A DNA stretch of 64,000 nucleotides from Paraphysomonas bandaiensis (Eukaryota > Chrysophyceae). The DNA lies in contig CBFFRP010000442.1 of the NCBI GenBank assembly GCA_965644295.1, forward strand, positions 86,941 through 150,940. Direction: 5' to 3'. The translations under genes were made by a program, and so were the position numbers. Positions within the stretch are counted from its first letter, which is position 1; the number at the start of each line of letters is the position of its first letter. The notes beneath the pieces are model-generated. The model ran no database searches and was not told the origin of the DNA. It was given only the letters and a program-made list of their open reading frames with translations. Shown one piece after another: positions 1 to 11,395 of this stretch.

Positions 1-2728
1 GCATTTGAGCGAGTAAGTCCAGTGGTGTCGACACTGCTCCGCCGTGCGCTGATGATTCATCGCGTCTGCCACTCGAGCCCAGTCCACGGAGGTCGCCCCC
101 TCTCTACTTTCTTCAGCATGAAGTGCTTCGATTAGACGTTGGTCCTCTTCCGCACTCCAGGCCCCACTCTTAATCTGTGCACCATCCAACTTATGTGGAC
201 AGCTGAGCCAACGGCGCCTGCATTGAGATGACGTACGAGATCCCCCCATAAGACGAGACACTGCGGCGAATGATATCGACTCTGATCCCGGATTCTTCTC
301 CTGTAAACTTTTAACCGCGGCTAACAGCTGGGCATCCTCATCAGCATCCCAGACGCCTACTCTTACCCCTGTACCCCTGTGCTTCAGATTGCTGCTCCAA
401 CGGTGCCGGCATTGCTGCTTACTCCGCTGACCACCCATCATACTCACAACCTTGTTCCAGTCGATATTGGGAAGCCCGTGTATCTGGGAGTTGGCATCTG
501 ACCCAACCTCGTCGAAATGCGATTCCACTGCTTCCATCAATCTCGCGTCTTCCTCAGCATCCCATGCTCCCGTTTTGAATGAACCAGGTGCGGGACTGTC
601 CCGGGACCAATGATCGCGACACTCCGTTGCGGTGCGCAGCCCACCCATCAGTGAACTCACATGATTCCAATCAACCTCACCATCAGCCCTACGCGATTCC
701 TCAGCTGCGTCCATCAGCTTCTCCTCCTAACCATATATCACCTTTATACACAATGGAGTGCAAGGACACAATACATACCTCCTCTCGTGACCACGCTGCT
801 CCCGACTCTGCTATAACAATGGGTCCTCCAGATATTCCATGTTGTGTAGATGAGTCATCATGACCAGGAATTGAACCCGATGTCTCAGCAATAGTAAATG
901 CTGTACCGTGATTTAGTTGCTGTGTCGGTTCTAGTGTAGCCACTGGACGCGCCTCCGCCGCTGCTGCTGCATCAAGAGCAGCCTGCCATCGCATGCTACA
1001 TTGATCCGCTGTCCGTCCTCCACCAACGTGGCTAGCTACTCCTTCCCAATTCACAAATCCGCGACCACCTGAGCCGTCCCCTTCAACAGGAGGCGTAAAA
1101 AAAAGACTCACGGCACCGTGGTAGAGTCGTTCGTCCTCCTCCACTGACCATTCCCGTTCAGCTTGTGCTACAGGGGGGGGCGCAGTGGCCAAAGTAAGCG
1201 CAGCATCATGCACTCTCACGATCCCTCTCCATCTTCGGCGGCACTGATCTACAGTCCTATTCCCACCGAGCATATCCACCACCGCTAACCAATCTATGGA
1301 TTTATACATGTACCCACTCGAGCTTTGCTTCGTCTGGTCCCCACTACAGGCTTTCACAGCTTCAGCGAGCTTCACCTCCTCCTCTTGAGTCCAACCCCCT
1401 GACTTCATCTCCCCTTTAATTTTGCTGCGGTATCTGAGGGAGTTCCGCCAGTGCAGCCGGCATTGCGTGGCATTCCGCTCGCCTTTCATGCTAGCACACA
1501 CTTGATTCCAGTCAACTGACCCATCCTTGTTACGATACTGCTGTACAGCCTCCACCATATGCGCGTCCTCCTCAGCTGTCCATGTGCCTGAGCGATGCTG
1601 TCCGGAGCCTGAATCCGACCCAAGTGATTTCATATACCGCCATCGGGCTTCACACTGATGTGCCGATCGGCCGCCCCCCATCTCACGTGATACGGCCTCC
1701 CAGTCTCTTTCTTCTTCCTCATCACTATCACTGCAATCACTGTCCCCTTCACTGTCACTGTCTTGGCAACTGTCGTCAGTCTTCTCACTTTTAACTGCTC
1801 TCGTGTCAAATTCCATTCCAATCTGTTCACCGTCCCCATCCCCTTTCCGATCAGCTTCTTTATTCTCCTCCTCTCGTTTCCGTTCTGTAGACGAGCATAT
1901 AGATCGTAGAAGTGAGTCCTATGAATCAGTCATAACAACTTCTAATTTGAATCCATGGCAGTGCAACACCGAGTTACCTCATCTGCAGACCAGGGACCAA
2001 GTCGTAAATCTGGATATTTTACTTTTAATGCTTTGTTCCACCGGTTTTTACACTGGGTAGTACTTCGGTTGCAGCCAGTGGCCTGTGACACAAGAACCCA
2101 ATTTATTGTGCCACTTGTGGGGTTCTGCATCTCAAAATCAAGGAGAGCCTTCATGAGAGCGTCATCCTGACCACAGTCATAACAACAGTAGGTACTCCTA
2201 TGCACAGCACATACCTCTTCCTTCTGCCAAGGGCCCTGTTGGCAACCCAATGAGCCGCTGCTAAGCATGCTGCTGTATCTGTGTCTGCACTGGTCGTAGC
2301 TGCGGGACCCGCCCAGCAGACAGGAGACCTTCGCCCAGTCAATGCTCCCTCTGTAGCCGGTCCCTTTAAACTGCTCAACACCCTGAAGCAGCAGCCGGTC
2401 CTCCTCTGCCGTCCAGAATTTGCTCTTGCGTTGATTCTGCAGATACATCCACCTCTTCTGACAGTCCACTTCACTGACAAGACCCTCTCGACACACAGCA
2501 GACACACTCTCACCGACACTCTTCCAGTCGATAAGTGCGATATCGGAGGGGGCCATGCTGCCGATAGCATTGAGAAGGGCTTTATCCTGTCGAGAGCTTA
2601 GTGACGAGTGGGAGTAGCACGTACATATATAACCATGTAGATACACAGGTACACATATGGGCAGGTACATCTCTATCTCTCATATACCATACCTCTTCTG
2701 CGGAAAATGCTCGAACTTTCTCCATCAT
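1..2728 (-). CDS. Multi-repeat Myb/SANT DNA-binding protein, C-terminus beyond left edge
   Basis: Probable nuclear DNA-binding protein built almost wholly of Myb/SANT repeats. I count eleven, each with an opening (W)-x3-EED helix, a central DW or NW and a closing G-x-R-T/S-x-x-Q-C-x-x-R/H-W helix. Exons read on the minus strand: 2728-2693, 2586-2215, 2166-1978, 1870-779 (acceptor uncertain, alternative 1822), and 726 to the window edge; all joins keep frame. Introns 1-4 all fall directly after the EE/DE of a repeat (repeats 1, 3, 4 and 8). The start at 2728 (MMEKVRAF) is the nearest ATG of the first exon; a further upstream exon is possible. Between repeats 3 and 5 lies an acidic, Ser/Asp-rich stretch. 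Multi-repeat Myb proteins include c-Myb, CDC5 and SNAPc4; eleven or more repeats is far above those. The function is inferred only from the domain, and the gene continues past position 1. Confidence 0.85.
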
Positions 2729-3409
2729 CGATACCCCACTCGATACAGACGAAGTGTCCGTGCTGGACACCGCCTGTGTAGCACTACTAGACGCTCTGTG
2801 TAACAATGAGACGATTACAAACAAAAATAATATACGAACTCGGCACTTTCACTTCGACTTTCATTCGAAGATAAGCGAATTTTCTTCGAATTCGCTAATG
2901 AGATGACTTCATTATCCCAGGTCCTCTTGTTCGTGAACGAGGACATAATATGACTGATCCAGACAGAGATGTAGTGTGTCCTGTGGTGCGGGTTGTGGTT
3001 TATGACACACGCCACGCCTGCAACCTCGACCTACTCAGCACTATACGGTACATACTACTCTATGTGTATACATACATACAGTACACACACACCCACACTG
3101 CTGCACACAACTACCATACAGCAGAACCCACACACCACACACACCACTCAACAATACTGGAATACAAATACCGAAATACAACACAGTGCACTGTGGTAGG
3201 TATACCATGGTATACATAGGTATACGGCGTATATCGGATATCTCGCTCCATGCAAAGCGGATCTTACTGCAGCGAAACCCAAGCAACTCATTAACAGACT
3301 AGCGCAGCACACCGCGACATATTTACATAACCCACCCCCGTGTTGTTCTGCGTGTGGACTGCAACTGAGATGATCCCCTCAAGGTAAGGGTGTGGTTCCG
3401 CGTGTTGTT
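2729..3409. other. Divergent intergenic region between Myb and MFS genes
   Basis: About 680 bp separate two genes transcribed away from each other, so both promoters should lie here. It contains CA-rich short repeats near 3080-3160 and paired GGTATAC/GTATACC words near 3197-3225. No coding segment, TATA box or known operator could be supported. Confidence 0.4.
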
Positions 3410-4975
3410 ATGCCAGAATCCAGTCCTCCAGACCCCAAACATCGCAATCAATCTCAACAAGAGGCTATGGTCAAATCACAGACTATCGATGATGTGCTTG
3501 ACGATATCGGGCTCTCAAAATTTCATTATATAACTTTTATTTTTTGTGGTTTGAGGTAACTGAAAGTGTCGATACAGCATCACTTCATTTATTTTGTCTG
3601 CAGTTTTATGGGCATGGCAACTGAAATATTTCTCATGTCGTATTTATCGGAATGTCTTACTCAGAATTGGGATCTGACCAGTTCTGAAGAGGCATCTTTG
3701 TCTTCAGTTGTTTTTGCTGGTCAGATATTCGGAGCCGTTCTGTGGGGAACCATTGGCGATATCTGTGGCCGCAAAAAGGCATTACTCTATTCTCAGTTGG
3801 CAACAGTGGTGAGTGGCTTCGCGACCCAGCTCTCACCGAACTACGTTATACTGACTGTGATGCGATTCATTGTGGGTGTGGGTACGGGTGGTCTTATGCT
3901 TCCCATCAACTACCTTGCAGAGCTATGTCCCGCGAAGTCCCGTGGCGTTCTGGTATCCTCCGTTGGTTTCTTTTGGGCGGCTGGCAATATCTACGTTGCT
4001 TTATTTGCGTGGGTTTCGCTTCCAACTGATGAATACAGAGGTTGGCGAACACTATCATTCGTTTGCATGGTACCAATTGCAATGGCTGCGATATGCTCCT
4101 TTTATTTCCCGGAAAGTCCCCGTTGGCTGCTGTCTCGTGGACGAGACGGGGAAGCAGTTAACGTGCTAAAAGGGATAGCTCAATTGGCGGGTAGTCAACT
4201 CGAGCCCTTCAAGTTGGTGGGGGTCATTCCCGGAGGGCAGGAGCGAACACTTGAGAGTGCCTCTTTGTGGGACCTCTTAGGGCGAGAGTACTGGAACACT
4301 AATATCAGAGTATGGATAATATGGTCGTGTGTTGGGTTTAGTTACTACGGCCTAGTTCTTTTTCTGACACGGGTGTTCGAGAAAGATGACAATGATGATG
4401 ATGATGATATTTCAGGTAGCAATAGGTGCAAATTCAAGTTCCTGTCTATGTTCATCAGTGCACTAGCTGAGATCCCTGCAGCTGCTGCCCCACTTGTACT
4501 GCTTCATCGATTTGGGCGCAATACACTGCAATCATTTTTTTGTGTGTTGGGGGCACTATCTTGTATTTGTCTGGGTGTGACACGGAGGGATGCTGGTCGA
4601 ACATTGTTCGCATTTGTCGGGCGGGCTGTGCTGCGGTCTGCTTTCAATGTGGCAATTGTAGCTGTGACCGAATTGTATCCTACGCATATGCGCACATTCG
4701 CAGCTTGCATGGCAGTATTCATGTCTCGTCTGGGTGCCTTTTTGTCCCCCTATCTGGTGCTTCGTGATGATGTGTCTGTACTACAAAGCTCATTTGGACT
4801 CGCGACTACTTCTCTTGTCATGGGTGCTGTTGCCTTTATGACTCCTGACACTAGAGACATGCACCTGGATGAACGTATATCTGAAGTAGATATAAAGGAG
4901 CGTTTCAGTAGTATGTCTTTTAGTCGTAACAGTATGGATGTGGGCCTCGTTATTAGAAACCCTATTTCAACGTAA
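3410..4975 (+). CDS. MFS transporter, SV2/SVOP-like
   Basis: Predicted 505-aa polytopic membrane transporter of the major facilitator superfamily, nearest in style to SV2/SVOP and organic cation/sugar carriers; the substrate cannot be read from sequence. Two exons: 3410-3555 and 3604-4975, with a 48-nt GT-AG intron splitting an AGT Ser codon in the first membrane segment (CGL|SFMGMATE). The ATG at 3410 opens a hydrophilic N-terminus. Seen: motif A GTIGDICGRKK from about residue 97, YLAELCPAKSRG after TM4, FPESPRWLL before the central loop, and ELYPTHMRT in the C-terminal half; these are typical of the SV2/SVOP and sugar-porter branch. An Asp-rich run (DDNDDDDD) sits in the loop after TM7. Length suits the family (about 500-550). 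The divergent neighbour is the Myb gene. Confidence 0.87.
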
Positions 4976-7028
4976 AGTACGGAATCTGAAAGAAAATTGT
5001 CATTTCTGGTAGTTGCCAATCTAGACTATGAATATGTATATTTTCAGTTATTACAATGTTTTATGCATATGTAGTTGTATATATGATATGATGGGTGTTA
5101 GTTGGGTGAACTATCAATACTAAGAAATATCCTATCACCTTTTTAATAAGCGCAACGATGTCATTCTTATAATAACAGTGTTCAGCTGTGGTCTCTTATC
5201 GTAAGTGTAATTGTTGAAAATTGCTCCAGAGGGATATGTGTACTAGCAAGTCATTTGCTTCCCCACGTGTTGCGTAAGAGTTATGATACAACGTATAGAT
5301 TTCATAATGAACTTATCCCCAATTCCTTTGTCTTGAAATGTCACTGTTTAACCGGTAGTTCGTTTCATCAAAAAATCATATCATCTCCGGAAAAGTATAG
5401 CATTTTAATACCCCGGAGGTTATACACAACCACAATTATTACAACACCCAACACCCGCCAACCTCGATAAACTTCGGCCTTACTAAACGTGACATAATGA
5501 GTGTAAGCTGCTATTACTATGGCATAAGCGAAGCAGTCCCTTGTACAGAAATGTCCTAGTTTTAAAAATTCCTTCGCAGGGATTATTAGAATTTAGTATG
5601 TGTGTAACTTCAAGACAATGTACGAGAATACAGTGAAATATGGTGATGTACAAATGCTGTGATGATACTGAGAAACTGAAATAGTTTGATCTTTCAAGAT
5701 ATATTTGGTAACGAGAGGTTTACATATGTAGGAGATTATGCGTGGAAAAAATGAGATTGTGTTGTTTGTCACAATTCGTGTAAACGATATTAATTAATCT
5801 ATCTATAGTCTAACGACAAATTCTCTCTGAGATCTACTAGTTAAGAATGAGCTATTTCCAACAGGGATGATGGAGCTTTCAGCTAGTAGCTCGACACCAG
5901 CAGCTGGGTATTTGCAATATCATATGTATTATTCTTTGATAATTACTTCATATATTATACAGATGACGGAGAAGCACAGGTGGTATACGGTATACATTAT
6001 CTTCACCAAAAAAGTAGCAACACTGGCAGAATAGAAAATTAGATTACTTTTAGAGATATAAGATAAATGCGCCAAAACTGTTGAAAAAAGAAACCCAAAA
6101 TTTAATAACGGGTAGCAATATAATTTAACGTAACATTAAAAAAAAGTGCTGTCCTATAGTTATATTTAACCACGGGCAATAAGGAGTCTATATCGTCCCG
6201 CGCTCAAAATTGTAGCTTATCCTCATGACGTTGAAAAGTTAATATTAGATTGTATAGCTATTTGTAGCATGCTTGCTGTATTAAGAAATAGATGTTCCTT
6301 GATTAACATTAATAACACAAATGAGAACTCATATAGTTTCAAATGAATGATATGTATACTGTAAGTGTGATGATAAATGTAAACAGTTGAAGATAAAAGA
6401 GAGGCTTCTTATTGACTTATAATTAGCATCATCATCACATTTATATACAGCAGGCTTTACCTCTGCAAGTGCACCTGATCGAAAGATGTGTGTATGATAC
6501 GAAACACACAATATCCTAAGAAGCATGATATGGCTCCAACCCTGAAAGAACTGGGTGCCACTGCTCCTAACCACCTATATAGCATCAGATATGGTACTTA
6601 AACTCTCCTGTAATATTCTTGAAGTTGTTTCGAAGTCCTGGATATGAAGACAGATCACTTGCACTGACCTCATTATGATCTTCTACAGCAGTCGAAGGAT
6701 GGAATATAACCTGGAGTGTTAGATGATCTGCTCTTGATATTTCTCTATAATTGTGTACTATAATGAAATCACGTACATTCGACTGTCATTATCATAATGA
6801 AGATAGAAGTGAGCTTCTGTTCAACCGAATATTGAAGTTGAATGTCTATATTTGCCCGGTGCTGATATGAGCGCCCTGTTGAGCCCAAATCAGGTAAAAA
6901 AAAGCATTTTTTGAGACAAAATGGGGATAATAGTATATATATTTCGCAGCAGGCAAATTATATTATTACTCGTGTTTATTTGTATTCATCGAAATAATTC
7001 TATTTTACCAAATGCTACCATACCCTAC
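4976..7028. other. AT-rich intergenic region
   Basis: Two kilobases of AT-rich sequence between the 3' ends of the convergent MFS and glycosyltransferase genes. Open frames are short and show no domain, and no tandem array or clear transposon ends were found. I see nothing here beyond probable 3' UTRs. Confidence 0.5.
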
Positions 7029-8435
7029 TTATAATTCAGAATATTTCTTATTTTGTTGTCGACTCTGTCGCCAATGTAAATATTGAAAAATTCGATCTAA
7101 TTCTGGAAAAATAGCTTTCCCGAATGCTTCATATGAGTATTGTTGTACCATTTCCTGTCTAGCCACGAGTCCTTTCCTCATCACCTCCTCTGGATGTAAT
7201 AGAACGTGTCGCATGAGAAATTGAAGGTGTGCGAGAGATGGTTCTGCCCACTTATGGCCCGTCCACCCTTGCGCATCTACCAGGCCTTCTACAGCAAGCG
7301 GATACCCGTTCCGCTCCGTTAAATATCCAGTTACCCCACTCCAATTGGTGGCAATCACAGGAGTACCACACGCCATGCTCTCCACGTGAGGGCGACCCCA
7401 TCCCTCTCCTCTGGAGGGAATAACTAGAACCCCTGAGGCCCTGTACAGTGCTGGCATAGTTGCTTGAGGTACCTCTGATAGAAGGACTATGCGACGTAGT
7501 AACTGCTCTGCAGAACCAGAAGTGAGAAATCCTTCTCTACGCAAAAAATCCTCTGCTTCGCGTCTGAACTCGGTCGTGGAATGATAAGCGCTGGTCACGA
7601 CCACCAATAGTACCTCCTCATATGAATCAAGCCCTGAAGTGAATTCGTTAAAGAAAGCTCGAAGGAGTATATGAACTCCTTTGCGATGCTCCCATTTCCC
7701 CACAAAAAGAAAAGTAAAAGTACCCGAAGTAATTACAGGAATTTGGTCAGCCGGAAGCAATACATCGAGAACGTGCCCAATAGAATGTCCGGCCCGATGG
7801 CGTGTACCAGAATTGCTATCTGGAGAGAAAAACGTCGTGTCAACAGGTTCGGGAACTACAACCACTTTGGTAGCATTCACTCCACTCTTAATAAAGGCAT
7901 CCGCCGAAAATAACGTAGGGACCCATACTTCATCCATGGTATTGAGTCTATCCTGCCAACCAGTAGGAATTCGATCTGTCTCAAACATCGTGCGCCCAAT
8001 TTTATACTTTGCGTTGGCAGGAGGGCATCTTGAGGTATGATAGTGAGGGAATGGAGCATGCCACGCACCGGGCTCTGAATGACATACTACAACTTCATTA
8101 GAAACTGGAGCAATATTCCGCAGTCGCTGTAGCATTGATGCGTCCCCGCTGTCCATATTCTGGACAAACTTTTCATTGAAAGAATCGCCATGTTGAACAA
8201 TCCTCAATGAGGTCACGTTAGATAACACATGAGCGAAAGATATCGCCTCAGAGGAGTAACCTCCGCCAGAGAAGAACGGAGCGAACCATGCCAGGGCTTG
8301 TTTGTGGCTATGGCTGTGGTCATGGATGTGTTGAGGAGTCGCAGCAGAGCAGATGGGAATAACAACTGCACATATACACGATAAGAGTATCATCACAATC
8401 AACTGACGCCTGATGACTGCTGTACACCGGCACAT
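7029..8435 (-). CDS. GT4-family glycosyltransferase, membrane-anchored
   Basis: Single-exon 468-aa retaining glycosyltransferase with a GT-B fold (GT4/GT1-like in CAZy/Pfam terms). I start at the ATG at 8435; the frame is open 18 nt further but only to a TTG. A hydrophobic N-terminal segment (about residues 11-32, LIVMILLSCICAVVIPICSA) looks like a signal peptide or type II anchor, placing the enzyme in the secretory pathway. Seen: FVGKWEHRKG near residues 244-253, the C-terminal EX7E motif (E344 to E352 in EGWGRPHVESMACG), and an N-terminal-domain block with MDEVWVPT and PEPVDTTFF, found in many eukaryotic and bacterial GT4 enzymes. Donor and acceptor are unknown. A His-rich patch (HIHDHSHSH) follows the anchor. 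No introns. Confidence 0.87.
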   Translation of the reverse strand: MCRCTAVIRRQLIVMILLSCICAVVIPICSAATPQHIHDHSHSHKQALAWFAPFFSGGGYSSEAISFAHVLSNVTSLRIVQHGDSFNEKFVQNMDSGDASMLQRLRNIAPVSNEVVVCHSEPGAWHAPFPHYHTSRCPPANAKYKIGRTMFETDRIPTGWQDRLNTMDEVWVPTLFSADAFIKSGVNATKVVVVPEPVDTTFFSPDSNSGTRHRAGHSIGHVLDVLLPADQIPVITSGTFTFLFVGKWEHRKGVHILLRAFFNEFTSGLDSYEEVLLVVVTSAYHSTTEFRREAEDFLRREGFLTSGSAEQLLRRIVLLSEVPQATMPALYRASGVLVIPSRGEGWGRPHVESMACGTPVIATNWSGVTGYLTERNGYPLAVEGLVDAQGWTGHKWAEPSLAHLQFLMRHVLLHPEEVMRKGLVARQEMVQQYSYEAFGKAIFPELDRIFQYLHWRQSRQQNKKYSEL

Positions 8436-8879
8436 GCACTCAAAGCAAATCAACCCTCCAGCACCGCAGCATCATGTCGTACGATATCTTCTCATGCTCT
8501 AGCATCACATTCATCACATGAGCTCGAGTCACTGAGACATCTAGACATACTGCTGCTGCTGCTGTATGCACTGTATATAGATGTATACACAGCCTGCTGC
8601 TGATGATGTCTACCAGATGTACCTGCATAGTGTATGTATACAGCTGTACCTATGCATCATACTGCTGTACCTATGCATCATACTGCTGTACCTATGCATC
8701 ATACTGCTGTACCTATGCATCATACAGCACTGGGCGTCGGTTTCAATCATATGACCGTGTAGTTCACTGCTGCTGCATGACCATACAGCACACTTATTAA
8801 CGGCGGTCTCTATTGGGTTGTACACTCATTCCTTACACCATCACGTTCTCTTAAGTCCTATCATCTGTAGTTTATTATA
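8436..8879. other. Divergent promoter region with short tandem repeats
   Basis: Shared upstream region of the glycosyltransferase (-) and the unknown gene at 8880 (+). It is rich in CTG/GCTGCTGCTG and GTATACA words and holds a 21-bp tandem repeat (listed separately). No recognisable promoter element. Confidence 0.4.
8643..8726. repeat. 21-bp tandem repeat, four copies
   Basis: Four perfect head-to-tail copies of a 21-bp unit built around GTACCTATGCATCATACTGC. Both strands are open through it (21 is a multiple of 3), which creates repetitive spurious reading frames. It lies in the short interval between two divergent genes. Confidence 0.95.
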
Positions 8880-9383
8880 ATGACTGCTGCCCAAGCTCAA
8901 GAGGCTCGTGATAGACTCCACGTGCACATGGCGGACATGGTGTCGTTCTTCGAGGAGGGAGGATGCGAGAAGAAGTCGCTGTCTCTGTTATCATCTGCGC
9001 TGGAGTCACATTCTCATTTTGACTTTCTGGAATTAGCAGAAGGCTACAGCAAGTGTATGGCATTTGTGGACCATGATGCCCTGGCACAAAAACTTGCCAC
9101 TCTATGGGCAGGAGTTGAACAGTTTTTGCTTCTAGATAAAAAAGCAATCAATCGGAAATTGCGAGTATTAGAGGAGGACAAGAAGTCAGACCCTGAGGTT
9201 ATTGCGAAGTTACACGCTAAGAAAGATGCCATTGACCAAGAGTTGGCGAGGGTTCTTATTCAGATAATTAAGTATAATTTGATCAACTCTGTCCCTGTCA
9301 AGCAGTTTTATGACAAGAATTATAATGCAATAGCGGAATATGACAAAAAGAAGGAGAGGGAAAAAGAACTGTCCGCAAAATGA
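8880..9383 (+). CDS. Uncharacterised helical protein, 167 aa
   Basis: Intronless 167-aa reading frame starting at an ATG preceded by an AT-rich leader. Not recognised. Composition is that of a soluble, largely alpha-helical cytosolic protein: no signal peptide or membrane span, a charged helix about residues 88-120 (KKAINRKLRVLEEDKKSDPE then AKLHAKKDAIDQEL), and a Lys/Glu-rich tail after residue 150. Coding character is supported by frame length, the absence of low complexity and a normal amino-acid mix. It is divergent from the glycosyltransferase with about 445 bp between starts. No function is proposed. Confidence 0.7.
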   Translation: MTAAQAQEARDRLHVHMADMVSFFEEGGCEKKSLSLLSSALESHSHFDFLELAEGYSKCMAFVDHDALAQKLATLWAGVEQFLLLDKKAINRKLRVLEEDKKSDPEVIAKLHAKKDAIDQELARVLIQIIKYNLINSVPVKQFYDKNYNAIAEYDKKKEREKELSAK

Positions 9384-9687
9384 GTTGAGTGTATGTGAAT
9401 AGTAACTTGTTAGGTATTTTAATTTGAGTGGTGTGATATGTGCTAACGTATAATCATTTATGGTACTCCTCTGCCTGTATGCTTCTACGTATTACCTTAT
9501 GAACCTGCATTGAGATATCTATTTGTCATGATCGCTGGGTATTACCGCATAACCTATTTCCATACTTATCAGGGAAATTTGATGGATAGTGTAAATTAAA
9601 CAACTGAACTTTAAACTTACTCAATAAAGATCAATTAATAAACAATTGCGATAGACATCTCTCTTCATTTATGTCCTAACTGCTGTG

Positions 9688-9900
9688 TGTTGAGTATTGC
9701 TATTTTGAGCAATTAAAAGTTGTATCCCAGTCAATTGAATTATGACAATTAACGACGCATGTAATAAGGATATACATCAATTGGATTAGGAAACTGATAT
9801 ACTCTGACTTTATAAGATTGCGATTACCAAAGATACTATGAATTTGATTGGCAGTAGAGATAGAGACTGTTAGAATTGAACATTACACTGAAGTTAACCT
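9688..9900 (+). repeat. Degenerate LTR-like relic
   Basis: Begins TGTTGAGTATTGCT and aligns for its first 70 or so bases with the sequence starting at 28446 (shared words TGTTGAG, TTGCT, ATTAAAAG, GAATTATGAC). The 28446 copy is preceded by a polypurine tract, so both are probably old LTRs of a copia-like family distinct from the intact element at 23064-28355. The right boundary is not defined. Confidence 0.45.
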
Positions 9901-10084
9901 TACCACACGCGAACTTTACATCTGCTTTGTTGCACACAACGACACAGCGTATTTTCATGGAAAAACTATAATTATTAATCTCAACAATTCACAACATATT
10001 CATGCATGTAACACCTAGTTAACATCTGTTCTCAGAAACATCTGCTTATCATATGATCACCAGTCACTCTTAGTGAATTTCTTA

Positions 10085-11245
10085 TTACTAGTAATAGGCG
10101 TTTAAGATTTAACAGTCCGAACGTCCGAACGTTCGAACTAGTGTAGCAAACAATTTAACCAAGTAGTGCTTCATACTGATCTACGATATACACTAATAAA
10201 TTCTACGAAAGCGACTTGTCCGCCACGGTATGTACCAAGGTGCAACCACCTTCGCTCTATCACTCAAAGAAAACGTAGTGAGCAAGTGAGCAAGCAGAAT
10301 GTTTATATACCTGACATCTGCTGACTTCAGGATTTTTGAGTCCTTAAGGTGAGCAGCCCAGATGCTTGACTTCAGCAGGCAGCCCAATACCCCGGATGCC
10401 CTTGAGGTGGGCCATTCCCCGATGCCTGTTTATTTGTCAAGGACCAAAGACGACTACACAAGTGACACTTATTAGTGTCTCTTGTACCACACAAACATTG
10501 GGCAGAACAATATCTGCTGACTGCTGACTATATTTGCGGCTCACTTTACTGTGTCCTGGCACTTATCCCCCAGAACACCACGAGAAGGTGCGAGTCCGAC
10601 AAACATTGATAGAGTTAGCGGTTAGGGGATAGTAATTTCTAACAGATCCGCAAAAACTGTTGCCAATAGATGCACTAATAACTACAATATTGTTAAGCAA
10701 TAATAGCATTGCAATTACAATAGTATCATAACCACGAACCCTCCAACTATACCCACAGGAATATATCACCGTCCCGCAAAAAACCCTCTGTCCCTCGACA
10801 ACGGCGTCGTCTCCAGCAACTCTACCTATGCCCGAGGCCCAAACGGTGCACTGAGACAGTGCCACATTCCAACTCTCCACCCACCTCTCAGCCCACACAT
10901 CTAGCACTCGGTACACTCAGGAACCTACTACAGAACCCGGTACCTCCACAAAGCCCAGTGGAAACTCATCCCAAGGGGAGACCCCCTGATCACACGCGCC
11001 AGTGAGTCCTGGGACACACGATCATGGCGAACCTCACAAGCAACATTAAGAACGGAAGTGGTCGCACCTTGGTTCTTGCGGCGACACACAAGCAGCTTCT
11101 GTAGCGCTAAATAGTAGGATAATAGAGTTTGTGCTAATTAGTTATGGGTAGAGCTCAAAATAGTCTGTCTAGCATCAACTAGCCACTACATTGGTGCAGA
11201 TTTTTAACGCTTATTGCTAAATAACAAGACTTTCAATATATAGTA
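10085..11245. mobile_element. Non-autonomous element with long inverted terminal repeats (copy 1)
   Basis: The left segment (about 10085-10255) and right segment (about 11055-11245) are inverted relatives sharing AATAGGCGTTTAAG, CCAAGGTGCAACCAC and neighbouring words, which makes inverted repeats of roughly 170-190 bp around an interior without a significant ORF. Related copies or pieces occur at 29270-29860, 38370-38815 and 43255-43610, so this is a dispersed family. The interior carries CTTGACTTCAGCAGGCAGCCC and GGTGCGAGTCCGAC segments found again in the 38-kb copy. Class unknown; long-TIR DNA transposon derivative is inferred. Confidence 0.6.
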
Positions 11246-11290
11246 TTATTTTAGCACAATTCAGAATTACAATTGGGAAATATTATTCAA

Positions 11291-11395
11291 CCTAGTCAAA
11301 TTGGTTGAATTACCTAGTCACGCTATTTTTGGTGGAATAACCTAGTCAAAGTAATAAATGACTCAACCTAGTCAACTTTGGTATTCAACCTAGTC
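11291..11395. repeat. Cluster of five CCTAGTC words
   Basis: CCTAGTC, mostly as AACCTAGTCA, occurs at 11291, 11313, 11341, 11367 and 11389, spaced 22-28 bp. The spacers are only partly similar, so it is either a degenerate minisatellite or a cluster of protein-binding sites. Confidence 0.7.

Noticed and set aside
8603-8825. Frames with repeated YCCTYAS or YSSMMHR units
   Set aside because: Produced by the 21-bp tandem repeat, which is open in several frames; located in a short divergent promoter region.
10193-10387. Conserved minus-strand peptide in the dispersed repeats as a gene
   Set aside because: Copies at 10.2, 38.7 and 43.3 kb differ by many amino-acid-changing substitutions and lack a shared start or length; treated as a transposon fossil.
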